A stretch of 64,000 nt of DNA from contig NMRA01000022.1 in NCBI GenBank assembly GCA_002633005.1, positions 238,056 through 302,055 on the forward strand, written 5' to 3'. The translations under genes and the position numbers were made by a program. Position 1 is the stretch's first letter, and each line of letters starts with the position of its first letter. The notes under the pieces are model-generated. The model searched no databases, was not told the DNA's origin, and worked only from the letters and a program-made list of their open reading frames with translations. The DNA is from Phoronis australis (Eukaryota > Phoronida > Phoronidae). This document shows, in pieces, positions 48,601 to 58,800 of this stretch.

Positions 48601-51600
48601 GCCTGTTTAACTGGCTGTGATACAAAAATCGAATTTGGCTTTTTACTCTCATTAAACCGGTTGCAATATTCCTTATAGCGATAGGGAGAAATGTAGCTTT
48701 GAATATTGCAATGTTGTTCTTTTTATAGTAGATAAACCAGGCTCTGATGCTGTGCCTGTAAATACTCCTGGCTGGATTGCTAGTGGGGGAGTCCTGTTTG
48801 TTCAACCTCTTGTTCATAATATCCAACAACTGGGGAACTGGATCCAGCCAGCAATCTGATTAGGTTGATAGTATCCATTCAGGAAACTGTGTCAATGAAA
48901 AGCAGACGTATCACTACAGTTTTCCCACACTTCTGATTTTTGAACCAACAGACAACCACAGTTCGACTGGCTCAACAACGAAAACCTAACACTGTTTTTC
49001 ATAGGAGATCTGTTGTTCTCGGTAAGCTGGCTTTGCTTTTGTTACAGTTTCCAGGACTGAAAGCATTCAATGTCTTATTACGTGGTTGATAATGAATTAT
49101 TGAACTATTGTGATTTTTGTTTGATCCCCCTGTTCCGCCTGTGATGTCCTGCTTGCATTAAGCATGTACATAGCTGAGAGGCTTCAGTAAACGAAAGACT
49201 TCCAAGTAGTTACTGTCGTCTTCACATTGGTTTAGCGTAACCAGTCCAACTATGATTTTTATCCTGTAATCTACTAGGCTTCAGTGAAGTTTTGTGAAGC
49301 CTAACTGAGTCCAAGTTTGGTTTTGCATTTTTTGTTTTGTTTTGCTTTGTTTCCATGACTAAGCAATGTCTGGATGGATTCCTGTGTATTTGTTAAGTGC
49401 GAGCACTACAAAGATAAGATTGATGTCTGCCACATTTGAGAAGGTTGATAGTTTTTAAGCTGAGCAAGTTGATTGTGTAGGTCCAAACTAGACCTACTCT
49501 TGGCATCTGTAGTCAATTGAATAGCAAAAGCTAAAAAGAAATGAATGAACCTCCAAATTATCATTTTATTAATATGTATTGAGGTAAACAGACGTCAGTT
49601 GCGTTTAGCATGAAATAATTCATGGTTTCTTGCTTCAGCACTATTGAGGTATGCAAAGACTGGCAGTAGTCACATACAGGGGTCCCTGGATTTTGAGAAC
49701 CGGTTTGGTGCCTGTTATTCAGTGAAGAAAACTGGTTCTCAAAATGTAGGGCCCCGGTTAGTGACTTCCTGATACCATTGCCTTACTCCAGTGTGTAGCA
49801 CATAATATGGCAGGTAATTTTGTTTTGTGTACATTCGCAACAAAATAGCCATTAAGAAAATTTTATTCTGTTGTAACCTTCGTTTGTAGGGTGACTGTGT
49901 CATAAACAGCAGTTGAAGTTAACAATACTAATATTTATTGCAAGCTAAACAGTCTTTAAGAAGTAGAAAAAGATAACTACTTTGGCAATTATGGTAAAGT
50001 CTAACCAATTTAGGACACAGTATGGCCGACTAATGAAATTTTATTTCATGGGTTTTTTCCATGCAGGACGTGCCATCTAAAATTGAGACCTTTCTATGTG
50101 CAGGTTCCACACCATAGTTGTCACCAGATGCTGGTTTGATAACTGTGACCATTCACAACAATCTTTGGAAGCACTTGAAAATTGAAAAACTGCAATTTTA
50201 GTAATTACTTTTGTCCGCTATTAGTGAGATGTTACCGTATTTTTGTATGAAGTAAGCGGGGAATTATCTTAACACTGTAGCCGCATGTTAACTGTGTAAC
50301 TGCTTGATCGGCAGGATGGCAGAAAGGTATTTGACTTCCAAATAATGTAAGATCTCCTCAGCTGCATTGCATCTCTGATTTGACATTTGCTATGACATTT
50401 CTACAAGGTGCTTGTGTCTGCCCAACCATGACTAGCAGTTTGCCTTTACCTTCAGGTACTCGGTATGCTATTTATCTGGTAAGCATACTGTCGGCTTGTC
50501 CTCATAGATTGATAGTTAAGGTGCTTCCAAGTGAGCACATTGATCACCTTTTCTCTGAGAATTAGCAATATCTGAGTTAGGCTGCGTAAAAGGCGCTGTA
50601 TCCTCTTCACATATGTGGTGAAATTTTCTGTTACATTTTACTTAAAACAATCTCCCACCTCCGAAAACCTAATCCTCGTAATTTTTTATTGGATATGCAG
50701 TAAAATGTAAGAGTAGATTAGACAAAATACGATTTCCCCTTCTTAACGGCTAATTCTGTAAATTGCAAAAATTCCAATAACTATTGGTGCGGCAAAATAC
50801 TGAAAATGGTTTACGCACCTTACTAACCTTTCTGTTAAATCCCCTTCATTTTCGATCATCATGGCAGACTAGCATTCTAACAATGAATTTGACTTCCTCC
50901 TAGCAGTCTTGACGGAAATTCCAGGTCGTTTTGTTTGAATACTTTTGCCTCGTACTGAACCATGCGTGGTTGTTTATTAGGCTTGTGTACCAATGTTCTA
51001 AGGCGTACTTATATTTGGAATTAGGCATGTGTGCATATGCGTGAACAATCAAAGTAAAACTATGCCGGAAAGTGATGCTCTGCACATACATGTGGGCTCA
51101 TCGCAGCAATTTTTAAAAAAATATTTTGGGCTATTTGGCTCCTGGAATGTAGTGAAGAATCTTACGATTGATATGGGCCCACATAATATGTCTAGAGGTA
51201 CTGTACTGTGTTAAAAAATATTTTTAACACTTAGGCTTAAATTGTTTAACTCAGTAAAAAATTACACGTTATTCGAGTACAGTTCAATGCACTAGTTCAC
51301 CCTTTATAAATATGCAAACTTTAAAATCAATTTTGCGACAGTCACTGAATTGAATTGTTACCTGTTATTCCTAGTATTAAATAAAACTTCTGAGAATGTG
51401 ATCTTATCTCAGTTACAATCTTTGTAATAAGCTGTCAAACCAGATCACATCAAACTGTTGCACATGCAAGGGGAATGTCGGTTGTCTTGATTTATTTTTT
51501 AGTGAGACTAGTCATGTGGCAGTATAAAGTCCTGAAATAAGGCAAGTTGACACCTCTTATTTTTTGTAGTTAGAGACTAGCCAAAATGGATGTCATAGGT

Positions 51601-54600
51601 GTTGTTTTTGGCTTAATAGACGGGCTAGTCTGATTGTCTTACTTTGAAGTTTGCCATTTTCGTCCAAAAGAAGCTATGTAATGGTGATTTAAGCGTTATA
51701 AAAATGAGTATTAATGACAATATATTCTCTTACTAGCATGTGTTGCATTATATTAATCCTGTAAAACAACGCTTCTTTTTGTAACCCGATATTGAACCTT
51801 AAAAAACGAAAAATGACAAGTTTTGGCAGCTGGTTTATCGACAACAAATGAAGAAGTACAGCAGTTCCTCGAAAATTCTCCAGTTCAGTGATTGCATTGT
51901 AAAGGAGTCCAACCACTTTATCTCATGTGTCACTCTGGCACTTGGCTAACGAAAAAAGTGAGATCGCATGAATTACAGAACAGTCCGCAGCAGAAATTCT
52001 TTTACATCTGTTTTCTATGTACAAGTGTAGCTGTTTTAAGTCATGTACTGTTCTTGAAAGCACCAACTTTCTTTACTGGAGTTCTTCCTATTACAAAGCA
52101 GTGTCACTGCGTTTTAGTGCTTTGAACTGAAATTGGTTATAATTAATCGTTTGGAATTCCACCAACAGTTATTGTGCATTAGTGACTAAAACCAACCCGC
52201 TGTGACATGCCACTCAACTCTTTCACTGCCAAGTTCTTTCAGAAGTGCATTTCCCAGTGCCAACTGAGTTTTGAGGAAACTTAGAAAATGTGTTGTGATT
52301 ACTAAGAATGTGAAATTGGTATTATTTGACCTTTTGTTATGAAATCTGTGAGGGAAGTCTACAAGTGTTAATTGATATTTTAAAATTATAACACCATACG
52401 TTGAGGCAGGTATTTGCTAAGAAGAAAATTCAAGATTTCATGTCCATAGTGTCCTCCACCATCTTAAATTCTAATTTTGTTAAAGTAAACAGACTCAATT
52501 CGCGTGCTTTCTTTAGATTGTCAAAATCTCGCAATTATGCCGATTCTTTGAATATTCTGAATTGTCACAAAATATCACGAACTCATTTTTCTTTCTAACA
52601 ACTTTATATTTGCAATTTTGTTGTGTACTTAAAAATGCCAATGTTTGTTTTAATCCGATAATTTGCAAGGTCAGCCAGGTTGTCACCCCAGTGGTCTTAC
52701 TCATACTGTTAGTTAATCCTTAATACATGTGTCCTTTTCACATTATGTTAAATCTGCTAGCAGCAAAGTGTCCAGATAAACTGTAAAGTTAACTTGAGCT
52801 TTCCCATAGCTGCAGTAGTTATCAGACATTGGAGTTACCACTAGGGGGCGCTATCATCATTGAATATATCGCATTGCTATCTTCGTTTGTTCAAACGAAG
52901 CACCAAAGCATTAATCTTAGCTGGAAAGGCCTTCTAGAGAAAGCAACAACCATTGTGAATAATGTATAAGTTAGTTTGCGTGTGCAAACGACCCTGCAAT
53001 ACACGTGTAAAGATGGTAGAAATTGATCGCCATGTGTCGTTTTCGTTTTTTACTCACTACTTTAAGAAAAATCTGCCACTGATTGCCGAGTCCCTGTGGA
53101 GACTGATGTAAAATTAACTTGTTTACGAAGCCTTGTGCTCTACGACACTATTGCGCATGTATTACAAGTGCCCAGCTCGAAACCGTGGACTCGTGTATGA
53201 GCAAGTACTTCACTCGCTAATAGGCATGAATGTTACTGGGTAAATCATCTAGAGGCATTTTGTCTGAGCAATAACAACCTACTTGTCTATTTTCTAATTT
53301 GAGTAAAGACAATTTCATACTGTCGTCGACATGCCGACATTTTGGGACATTGTGGTCAGTATGAACGGTTAACTTCGGTCCTGGATAGAAGTTAACAGCG
53401 CCAGGTAACTTTACAGTAAACAGGCGAATTTAATGGCGGAGTGCTGACGCTTTGGCTTGGTTAAACGTTCAGCAATGTCTTCTTGAAGTTATCAGCAGGG
53501 CCTGTACCTCACGTGATTACTTCAATGACGACAGCGTCACCTTCCCATTACTTCTATGTCCATTAACTACTGAAGCTGGTGTGAATGGTTCAACTAACTT
53601 TGTAGTGTACATCGAGGCTCCAGAGTTAAGTTAGTGCAAAAGGGCCTTAAGGAGCTAGCCAGGATTGGTTTTAGAGAACACTGCTGCAGTTGGTTTAAAT
53701 TAGAAAGTGCAGGTTTATTCCCTTTTTCATGACTATTTTGTTGTGCATTATTTGCTCTTAAATCAACTCTAACCCATAGAAAATGACCGAAGTTGGAATA
53801 AAAAATATGGTGTTAAACATTCTGAATTTTTTGAATTAGTTATTCATACATATTTATTTATTTGTATTTATTTGTATTTATTTGTATTTATTTTCAATGA
53901 AATGGACACCGAAGTTAGATTTAGTATTAATGGATACATCTGACAAACTCAGTTGTGTAATTTCAAGCTGTATTTTTTCGAAAAATAAGCAAACCGGTCC
54001 AAATATCCTTAGCTTGACATGTTACTTATAAGAAAATTCTTGTTAGCCTTACGTGTATTACGTATTTAAAACATGCTCGAAGTATCTTTTAGGTGTGGAA
54101 ATTATTAAATATGGTGTCTCTATTATAATATGAACTTTTAGAATGAAAATCCTTTCAGTTAGGATTGAATAACCTAACCATTCTTCTGTTTGACTTCCAT
54201 TCGTGTTCTACTTTATTGACCTAGTTTGACGTGAGTATATACAAATATTAGCTTGCCAGGTCAGATGAGGTCAATACCTCTAACACTGTCTATTGAGATT
54301 ATGTTCCACTAGCTGCCAGCTCCACTTGACGAGCGCTCCGATTTCCACAAGCGCCTGACATGTTCTTCTGAATCGTCACAAGTTTAGTGGGCCAGATCTG
54401 AAACTACTTGGGAAATACTAGTTCAGGAAGGTGTTTTGATTGTGGTGAGTAATGATGTTCGTTGAGACCATTAATCTCCTCAGCTCATATGAATGGCCTC
54501 CAAGTATTTGCTCCTCGCACACATGTGTAGATGAGAACAGCCTACAAGCTGAAGGGCAACCAGGCTTGGTTATGTAATGGTGGCTAGACACAGGCTTATC

Positions 54601-55806
54601 CTGTTGACCAAGTTGTTATGGCTGACCTATCATAGGCAGTGAACAGTGATAATTGGACACTATTGACCTGTCTAATCCAATTATTGTCATGATATTGGCT
54701 CTTGAGGATATGGTGTATAGGCTCTTGTCTAATGGAGGTTTTATTTCATTGGAAAGGTGTAAACTTTCAAGCTGGTGAGGCATTTTGACACAGTAGTTGT
54801 TCCTTAGTGGACCCTAGCCTAGCCATTCCGAATATAGGTATTCATGACATGTCATGTTAATAGTTGAAGATGATTATCAACTCTGCTGGAGTGTGGTGGT
54901 ACTTCACAACATTTTCATCATAACTTTCCCTGGCCAATGTCTACAATCAAGCCAAATTAGGAGGAACCCGCCCAGGACTTAAGCTAAGTCAACCTGTATG
55001 CAGTACAGTAAATTGTTTGAGACTTATGAAGTGGCAAGTTGTGATCTAATGGGTATTGTAAACCAAGGTCATTGCAGTTCTGTTGCATTGTTGTGTTAGT
55101 GAACATGGTTCAGAGGTTCATCCTTGATTTCAAAAATAGGGTCTCCAAAATGTATTTCCTAATTTCTCAGGGCGTCCATCATCAGTGACATACATGTTTA
55201 TGACTTCAAGTCAATTTGCCAGTTAAGTGTGTTATGTTACTTTGGCGACATGGTTTTGTAATAAAATGTTTGTGTCTTTCATCTTTTCTAAATAAACAAT
55301 TTTATTCTGGACCAGCCAGCGAGGTCTGGAACTGCTCCTGGCAAGTTAATACAGATATACGATTTCTTACTCTCTTACTTTACTTGAGCCTCCAAATGCT
55401 AAACACGGTGCCCATGCTAGGGTGTCTAAATTTGAGTTAGAGTGCCCATTTGGACACCTTGGACACCCTCTAGACCAAGGCCTGGTATTTAGATGCATGC
55501 GTGCATGCTTTGATTCTCTAGGTTGCTTACTCAAATTAATATATTCATGAAACACCTTGTACAAGACCCCTAACACAGGCTGTTAAGCAAGTACCAGGTC
55601 TGGGTAAAGTTTCATTGATGGGAGAATCACGCTTAGGAAGCCAGTGTGAACATGTGCTTTGCTTGCAATACATGGCTATGTCTTACGAAGAGAGTTCTTG
55701 CTGTTCTTGCCAGAAACTAGGTCAACAGAACGCTTCTCACATACTAATCACCAGGTTGGTAGACTATTCTTTTCTGTTTGCGCTCTCAGTTCACGATGAA
55801 TATTAG
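36585..55806 (+). CDS. Candidate multi-exon gene of unknown family (hypothetical model)
   Basis: Seen: seven segments (36585-36657, 43763-43815, 47326-47457, 48952-49021, 50408-50478, 54388-54444, 55579-55806) have GT-AG borders and join in phase into 684 nt (227 residues plus TAG). The start ATG at 36585 has a good context (CAAAATGG) and follows a five-codon upstream frame. The internal exons have good acceptors (TTTCTCTTCCAG, ATTGTCAG) and donors (GTGAGT, GTAAGC). Composition is Cys- and Ser-rich, with no membrane segment or catalytic motif I recognise. Inference: exons 2-6 were chained by phase and splice strength, so the fit is partly built in; the first exon and especially the last are the weakest. 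The proposed introns are long, and the first contains repeat copies C and D. It may be real, partly wrong, or chance. Confidence 0.3.
38026..38516 (+). repeat. Dispersed repeat R1, single full copy
   Basis: Starts AGGCCTTTTCATACTGACTT and ends near GTCAACATTAGTACGACAGG. It carries the same internal order as the dimer at 23.2 kb: ATCGCAAGGTAGCG, GCTAATTGACATAAAACTT, TTGACGATAACAGTGG and ACCGCAACTCCCC. Confidence 0.62.
38836..38930 (+). repeat. CA/TA microsatellite cluster
   Basis: CACACACATGCACG, then CACGCGCACACACATG, an ATATATATATGTGTATATG tract and a terminal CACACACA. Confidence 0.85.
39088..40797 (+). repeat. Periodic repeat copy C (11 CTCF-like boxes, ~147-bp step)
   Basis: Starts with the palindrome 39093-39122 (ATGCGCCCACAT / ATGTGGGAGCAT) and ends CGTGGGCACATTTCAAC followed by CCGCGTTGCTCTTG. 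Boxes of type CTAGTGG start at 39274, 39418, 39577, 39727, 39866, 40027, 40165, 40301, 40458, 40602 and 40702 (steps 144, 159, 150, 139, 161, 138, 136, 157, 144, 100). Three monomer types alternate: one followed by CAATTTTAG and GTATCTTCAAAGGTCCTCAA, one by CCATTTTT and CAACCAAACCACTCTAAG, one by CAGTTTTG and GCTGTATCTCCTAA. Confidence 0.88.
42417..43694 (+). repeat. Periodic repeat copy D (8 CTCF-like boxes, ~147-bp step)
   Basis: Palindromic end 42422-42451, then a CCGTCCGTCCG tract. Boxes at 42619, 42764, 42924, 43070, 43212, 43343, 43485 and 43600 (steps 145, 160, 146, 142, 131, 142, 115). The right end is CGTGGGCGCATTTCAACG, CCGCGTTGTTCTTG. The order of the three monomer types is the same as in copy C. 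The two ends share the inverted core ATGCGCCCAC / GTGGGCGCAT. Confidence 0.88.
43763..43815 (+). CDS. Candidate gene, exon 2
   Basis: The acceptor has a strong pyrimidine tract (TTCTGTTCTTTCTCTTCCAG). The exon encodes KLRDWFETSIKVQDKPL, the only open frame, and ends at a consensus GTGAGT. It lies 70 bp past the end of repeat copy D. Confidence 0.42.
44447..44497. repeat. Short foldback (R4), copy 1
   Basis: TTTGAGAACCAGTT and AAACTGGTTCTCGAAA pair across a 21-nt loop. The loop and arms resemble the hairpin at 49679, so both belong to one small foldback family. Confidence 0.55.
46575..46770 (+). repeat. MITE R5, copy 1
   Basis: The ends ATTGACCTATCGCTAGG and (reverse complement of the right end) AAATTGACCTACCGCAAGC are inverted repeats. 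The interior (TTCTTGACACACATCC, GCCATTTTACGCGACAAACA, CGTTGCCGGG) is repeated in reverse complement at 62.6 kb. Confidence 0.62.
46846..46859 (+). promoter_or_regulatory. CTCF-like single site
   Basis: TCACTAGATGGCGA is one base from the core CCASYAGRKGGCR. It is next to MITE R5. Confidence 0.28.
47326..47457 (+). CDS. Candidate gene, exon 3
   Basis: 132 nt, phase 0 at both ends: TPSQYDPGSVSAKIGCQFLS, then DVTCCPSYVSVYGNGGGAWL and INPM. Acceptor CATTGTCAG, donor GTACGA (weak). An internal AG (TATGTCTCAG at 47416) could serve as an alternative acceptor but would change the phase. Confidence 0.38.
47722..47805 (-). repeat. Possible tRNA-derived SINE relic
   Basis: The minus strand carries GACAATGGTTTGAACAACAG, then GTGAGTTCGAGATC, a B-box-like element at tRNA-like distance. 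The A box is poor. Low support. Confidence 0.3.
47835..48145 (+). repeat. Dispersed repeat family R3, copy 3
   Basis: GGGCAGTGAAAATTCAAGTT, AGATTTAAGAATTCCAAG, CCAAAATTACCCATTTCCC and GAGAGTCTCAAATTTTAG follow the order of the copy at 29.4 kb. Confidence 0.5.
48952..49021 (+). CDS. Candidate gene, exon 4
   Basis: TTTVRLAQQRKPNTVFHRRS then VVL and one base. Donor GTAAGC, acceptor TTGAACCAACAG. Basic composition, GC above the flanks. Confidence 0.4.
49679..49755 (+). repeat. 77-nt hairpin, foldback R4 copy 2
   Basis: The arms GGGGTCCCTGGATTTTGAGA then ACCGGTTT and, read in reverse complement from the right, GGGGCCCTACATTTTGAGAA then CCAGTTTT pair over about 27 bp around a 24-nt loop. Size and shape would also suit a precursor microRNA, but the relative at 44.4 kb favours a foldback transposon. 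Confidence 0.65.
50408..50478 (+). CDS. Candidate gene, exon 5
   Basis: Completes a Gly codon from exon 4 and encodes ACVCPTMTSSLPLPSGTRYA then IYL. Donor GTAAGC. An internal acceptor-like CTTTACCTTCAG (to 50454) would give a shorter form. Confidence 0.38.
52838..52855 (+). promoter_or_regulatory. Consensus CTCF-like single site
   Basis: CCACTAGGGGGCGCTATC matches the core CCASYAGRKGGCRS fully and lies in otherwise unique sequence. Confidence 0.42.
53328..53647 (-). repeat. Dispersed repeat R1, inverted shortened copy
   Basis: Read on the minus strand it starts AGGCCCTTTTGCACTAACTT and includes GAAGTTATCACCAG-like, CGTTAACTTC and CCGTTCATACTGACCAC segments of the family. It is an internal-deletion derivative. 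Confidence 0.52.
53851..53894 (+). repeat. TATTTATTTG tandem repeat
   Basis: About four copies of the 10-mer TTTGTATTTA. Confidence 0.88.
54388..54444 (+). CDS. Candidate gene, exon 6
   Basis: WARSETTWEILVQEGVLIV between the acceptor GTCACAAGTTTAG and a consensus GTGAGT. The same frame is open upstream to about 54313, where an alternative acceptor (TTCCACTAG) would give a terminal exon ending at the TAG at 54385-54387. Confidence 0.38.
55579..55806 (+). CDS. Candidate gene, possible terminal exon
   Basis: An open frame in phase 0 after CCCTAACACAG: AVKQVPGLGKVSLMGESRLG, then SQCEHVLCLQYMAMSYEESS and CCSCQKLGQQNASHILITRL, ending VHDEY and TAG. No polyadenylation signal close by. An alternative last exon at about 55179 (TTTCTCAG acceptor, GVHHQ then TGA) lies just before AATAAA at 55289-55294. 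Confidence 0.22.
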   Translation, partial: AVKQVPGLGKVSLMGESRLGSQCEHVLCLQYMAMSYEESSCCSCQKLGQQNASHILITRLVDYSFLFALSVHDEY

Positions 55807-55809
55807 TCC

Positions 55810-57340
55810 TGGTGAATATTTAATGATGAAAGCGCATTACTGGGAAACTGTTTCCAGAAGACAAATGCTTGGCTGTTTCTGTATCATCCCTCTACATCCC
55901 GTTAAGTGACAGTTGAATGCACATAAATCTGGTGGAATTTGACCCAGTGGCACCTTTATGGGTTTTAAATGTTTGTTCAGTCAATAACCCCTGGTCAAAG
56001 CACTCTCCTTCATTCCCCTGGATACTAGAAAAAATTAAAGTTGGCTGTACGTAAACATACACAGAGAGGACAGCATGTTGTCAACATATTCACCTGGAGT
56101 GTACTATAGTGACAAGAGTGCTAATATGACAAATTAAGATGGATGATGTTGGAAGCTGTTGAATAACCATTTCTAGGGTGTGTGTATGCTTGAACATGCC
56201 CTAGACTGGTTCTTTAAGTTATCTCCATGGCAACCTATGGAGTGTTACAATACTGCCATGGGCATTTTCTCAGTAACAAGTTATTTCTGTTCTGCTGCAA
56301 CTTGGCCCAAGTTTTTGTATGGAATTCTCGGTGTTTTATGCTGCTGTTGCTATTTGGCGAGATTGAGATTGAGCAGTAAGCGCTATTTAGAAATATTCCA
56401 GCAGTTTCCTCCACATTTTAAAGCTTTTCTTTCATGTAAATATAGAAAAATTTCATTGATTCATTTGTCATCACAGCGCACTTGTGGAATTTTATTTTCC
56501 CAGTTCTTTATGAGACATATGTAGTACAAAATCACTGAATAATGTACATCACGTGTTGCTGTACAAGGCCACTTTTTAGCCTGAGATTTTGCTATGTCTT
56601 GTATCCACTATGTAAGGTGTGCAAAATGAAATTCCTACACACCAACATGTCCATAATCAAAATAAGTTTGTCTCACATTGAAACTGAGAATGTGCTTATG
56701 GTATCACGCATTCACAGCCTTGTGAACAGTTCTGTTTCCATGGTGAATTGTTAGAAATATCCCCTTGTAATTTTCCGAACAAAAAAAATCATTTGGGACA
56801 CAAATTTGTTGGAATTCTGAGTTCCGGTAAATTGTGCTGTAATGCCGGGGGGGAAAATTATTCATCACCTACATGTTTTGTTGAGTCAATTAATAATTCC
56901 AATTATTGTATGTATGATAAGACCACTGGTTGTGGTGTGTAAGCTTTACTGTACTGACTGTGTACCAGTAGTGTCAGTGTCTGCCAATAGGGGCGACATA
57001 ACTTTGCAGTATTCATGAATCCTTTGTGGTCACGGCCGTTTGTGGAGTTTCCTGTGTATTTCTTTCCTGAAATATTTTCAGGATTTCAAAAGGCATAGGA
57101 ATGGCACTTGTATCATTTGTTCCAGTGGTGAGTCATGATACGATTCCTTTTGCATTTGTCGGAAGGTGTAGATTCTAAAGGAAGGTACTATAGCACTCCT
57201 TAGAAGTTCTCAAAGATTGTACCTAGTATGTCCAGGGTGGAGCTAAGAGTCTAGAGTATCTAGTGATGTTTTGAACCATCTAACTATATATTGGATGGTG
57301 CACATTTTTAGACACCTGAACTCCTAACAGTCTCACTCTC
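55810..57340. other. Stretch without a recognised gene
   Basis: A plus-strand open frame at 56180-56524 is Cys- and Phe-rich but has no family motif. TGCCAATAGGGGCGAC at about 56974 resembles a CTCF core. Otherwise AT-rich. Confidence 0.35.
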
Positions 57341-58075
57341 AGGTTATGTAGGATGCTAGAAAAACTTCTAAGTTTGGCAAACTTCGGAAATTGTATCTCA
57401 GGAGTTGAAACTTTTAGGTAGGATAAAATCAACAATTTCATAGGAATATAATCGCCAAAATTGCCCTTTTCATCTTACAAGAACTCCTAACATAATTCTG
57501 AGTGACCGCAGTTTTTCAGAATGACATCTGATGTTAGATGTGCACCTATTGAACTTGAATATGGCAGAGCATTATTTTGGTGTTACCTTAATTGTTTATG
57601 AAAAAATGAGAAATTAAAATTTTACTTGGTCATATGACATAAAGTAGAGAGATTTTACCATACTATACTTTATGCATTATTCTTAGCAATGCTGTTTATT
57701 GTTTTTAAAATGCTTCAAGTTTGCATGAAGAGGTATCAAAGAATTTCATGCAAAAATTCAAATGTTACAGAGAATGAAAGCTTAACGATGATTTAGAAAA
57801 CTACGTTGTTCAGATTTCATCAGATCTTGAACATCTTGAACATCTATGTCGCACAAAATTTGGTCACCTTATTGATTCAGTAGTTTACCCATTATTGTAC
57901 TTTTCTTTTTACTAATTTTTGGTATTGATCTGATCATTTGATCCAAGGAATGGTAGATTGGTTTAAAGTATAGAATCAAATTCTAATGGCTTTCTGTTTC
58001 CCAAAAATGCATTACTCCGCTTAGTGAGTAAATATCTTAAGTTTTGTCGGTATTTGGCTGAAAACACAGACTTTA
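57340..58075 (+). repeat. Dispersed repeat R6, copy 1
   Basis: GGTTATGTAGGATGCTAGAA, TCTCAGGAGTTGAAACTTTT, AACGATGATTTAGAAAACTA, GAACATCTATGTCGCACAAA and a closing TATTTGGCTGAAAAC are matched in the same order at 60.87-61.35 kb. Confidence 0.45.
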
Positions 58076-58460
58076 GCGGATAAGGTTCTACTTAACCTTC
58101 AGTGTGTCTATCCTTCCTATCTAGTTGTTCGTGTGTGTGTTCACGTCAGTCCAAATGCCCTGTCTACACACACACCCATTAGTCACATACAATTTAGTAA
58201 AGACACTAATAAGACACAGTTACTAACATGGTGAAGCGAAAAAGCAGGACATCTGGATATGTGATATGGCTGAGAGAAATGTCCGCCGCATCACCTAACA
58301 TATGCCGACGACAGTTTTTTTAGTCCTGTCCTTGAAATGGGACGGGGACTCGGAGGTAGACCGTTAAGTTAAGCCACGCATGAGTGTACATTACTATTTT
58401 CTCGTGTTTCAAAAAACGGGACATTCTGATGCTGTGACTGGATGCGAGACATAGCTGCGA

Positions 58461-58800
58461 AATATGGAACAAGTCTGCTAAAAGCGGCACAGTTCTGCTA
58501 AAAGTGGGACAGTTCTGCTAAACGTGGGACAGTTCTGGTAAAAGCAGAATAGTTCTGCTAAACACGGGACCGTTTTGCTAAAAGCAGGACAGATCTGGTA
58601 AAAGTGGGACAGTTCTGGTAAAAGTGGGACAGTTCTGCTAAAAGTGAGACAGTTCTACTAAAAGCAGAATAGTTCTGCTAAACACGGGACCGTTTTGCTA
58701 AAAGCAGGACAGTTCTGCCAGAAGCGGGATAGTTCTGCTAAAAATGGGACAGTTCTGCTAAAAGTGGGACAGTTCTGCTAAAAACGTAACAGTTCTGCTA
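58461..58800 (+). repeat. 20-bp minisatellite, 17 units, with 120-bp higher-order period
   Basis: The unit AAAGTGGGACAGTTCTGCTA repeats without length change over 340 bp. The triplet AAAGCAGAATAGTTCTGCTA, AACACGGGACCGTTTTGCTA, AAAGCAGGACAG... occurs at 58541 and again at 58661, so six-unit blocks were duplicated. Confidence 0.95.

Noticed and set aside
56180-56524. Plus-strand open frame of 114 codons, Cys/Phe-rich
   Set aside because: No signal peptide at the ATG, no family motif and no splice partner; consistent with chance.
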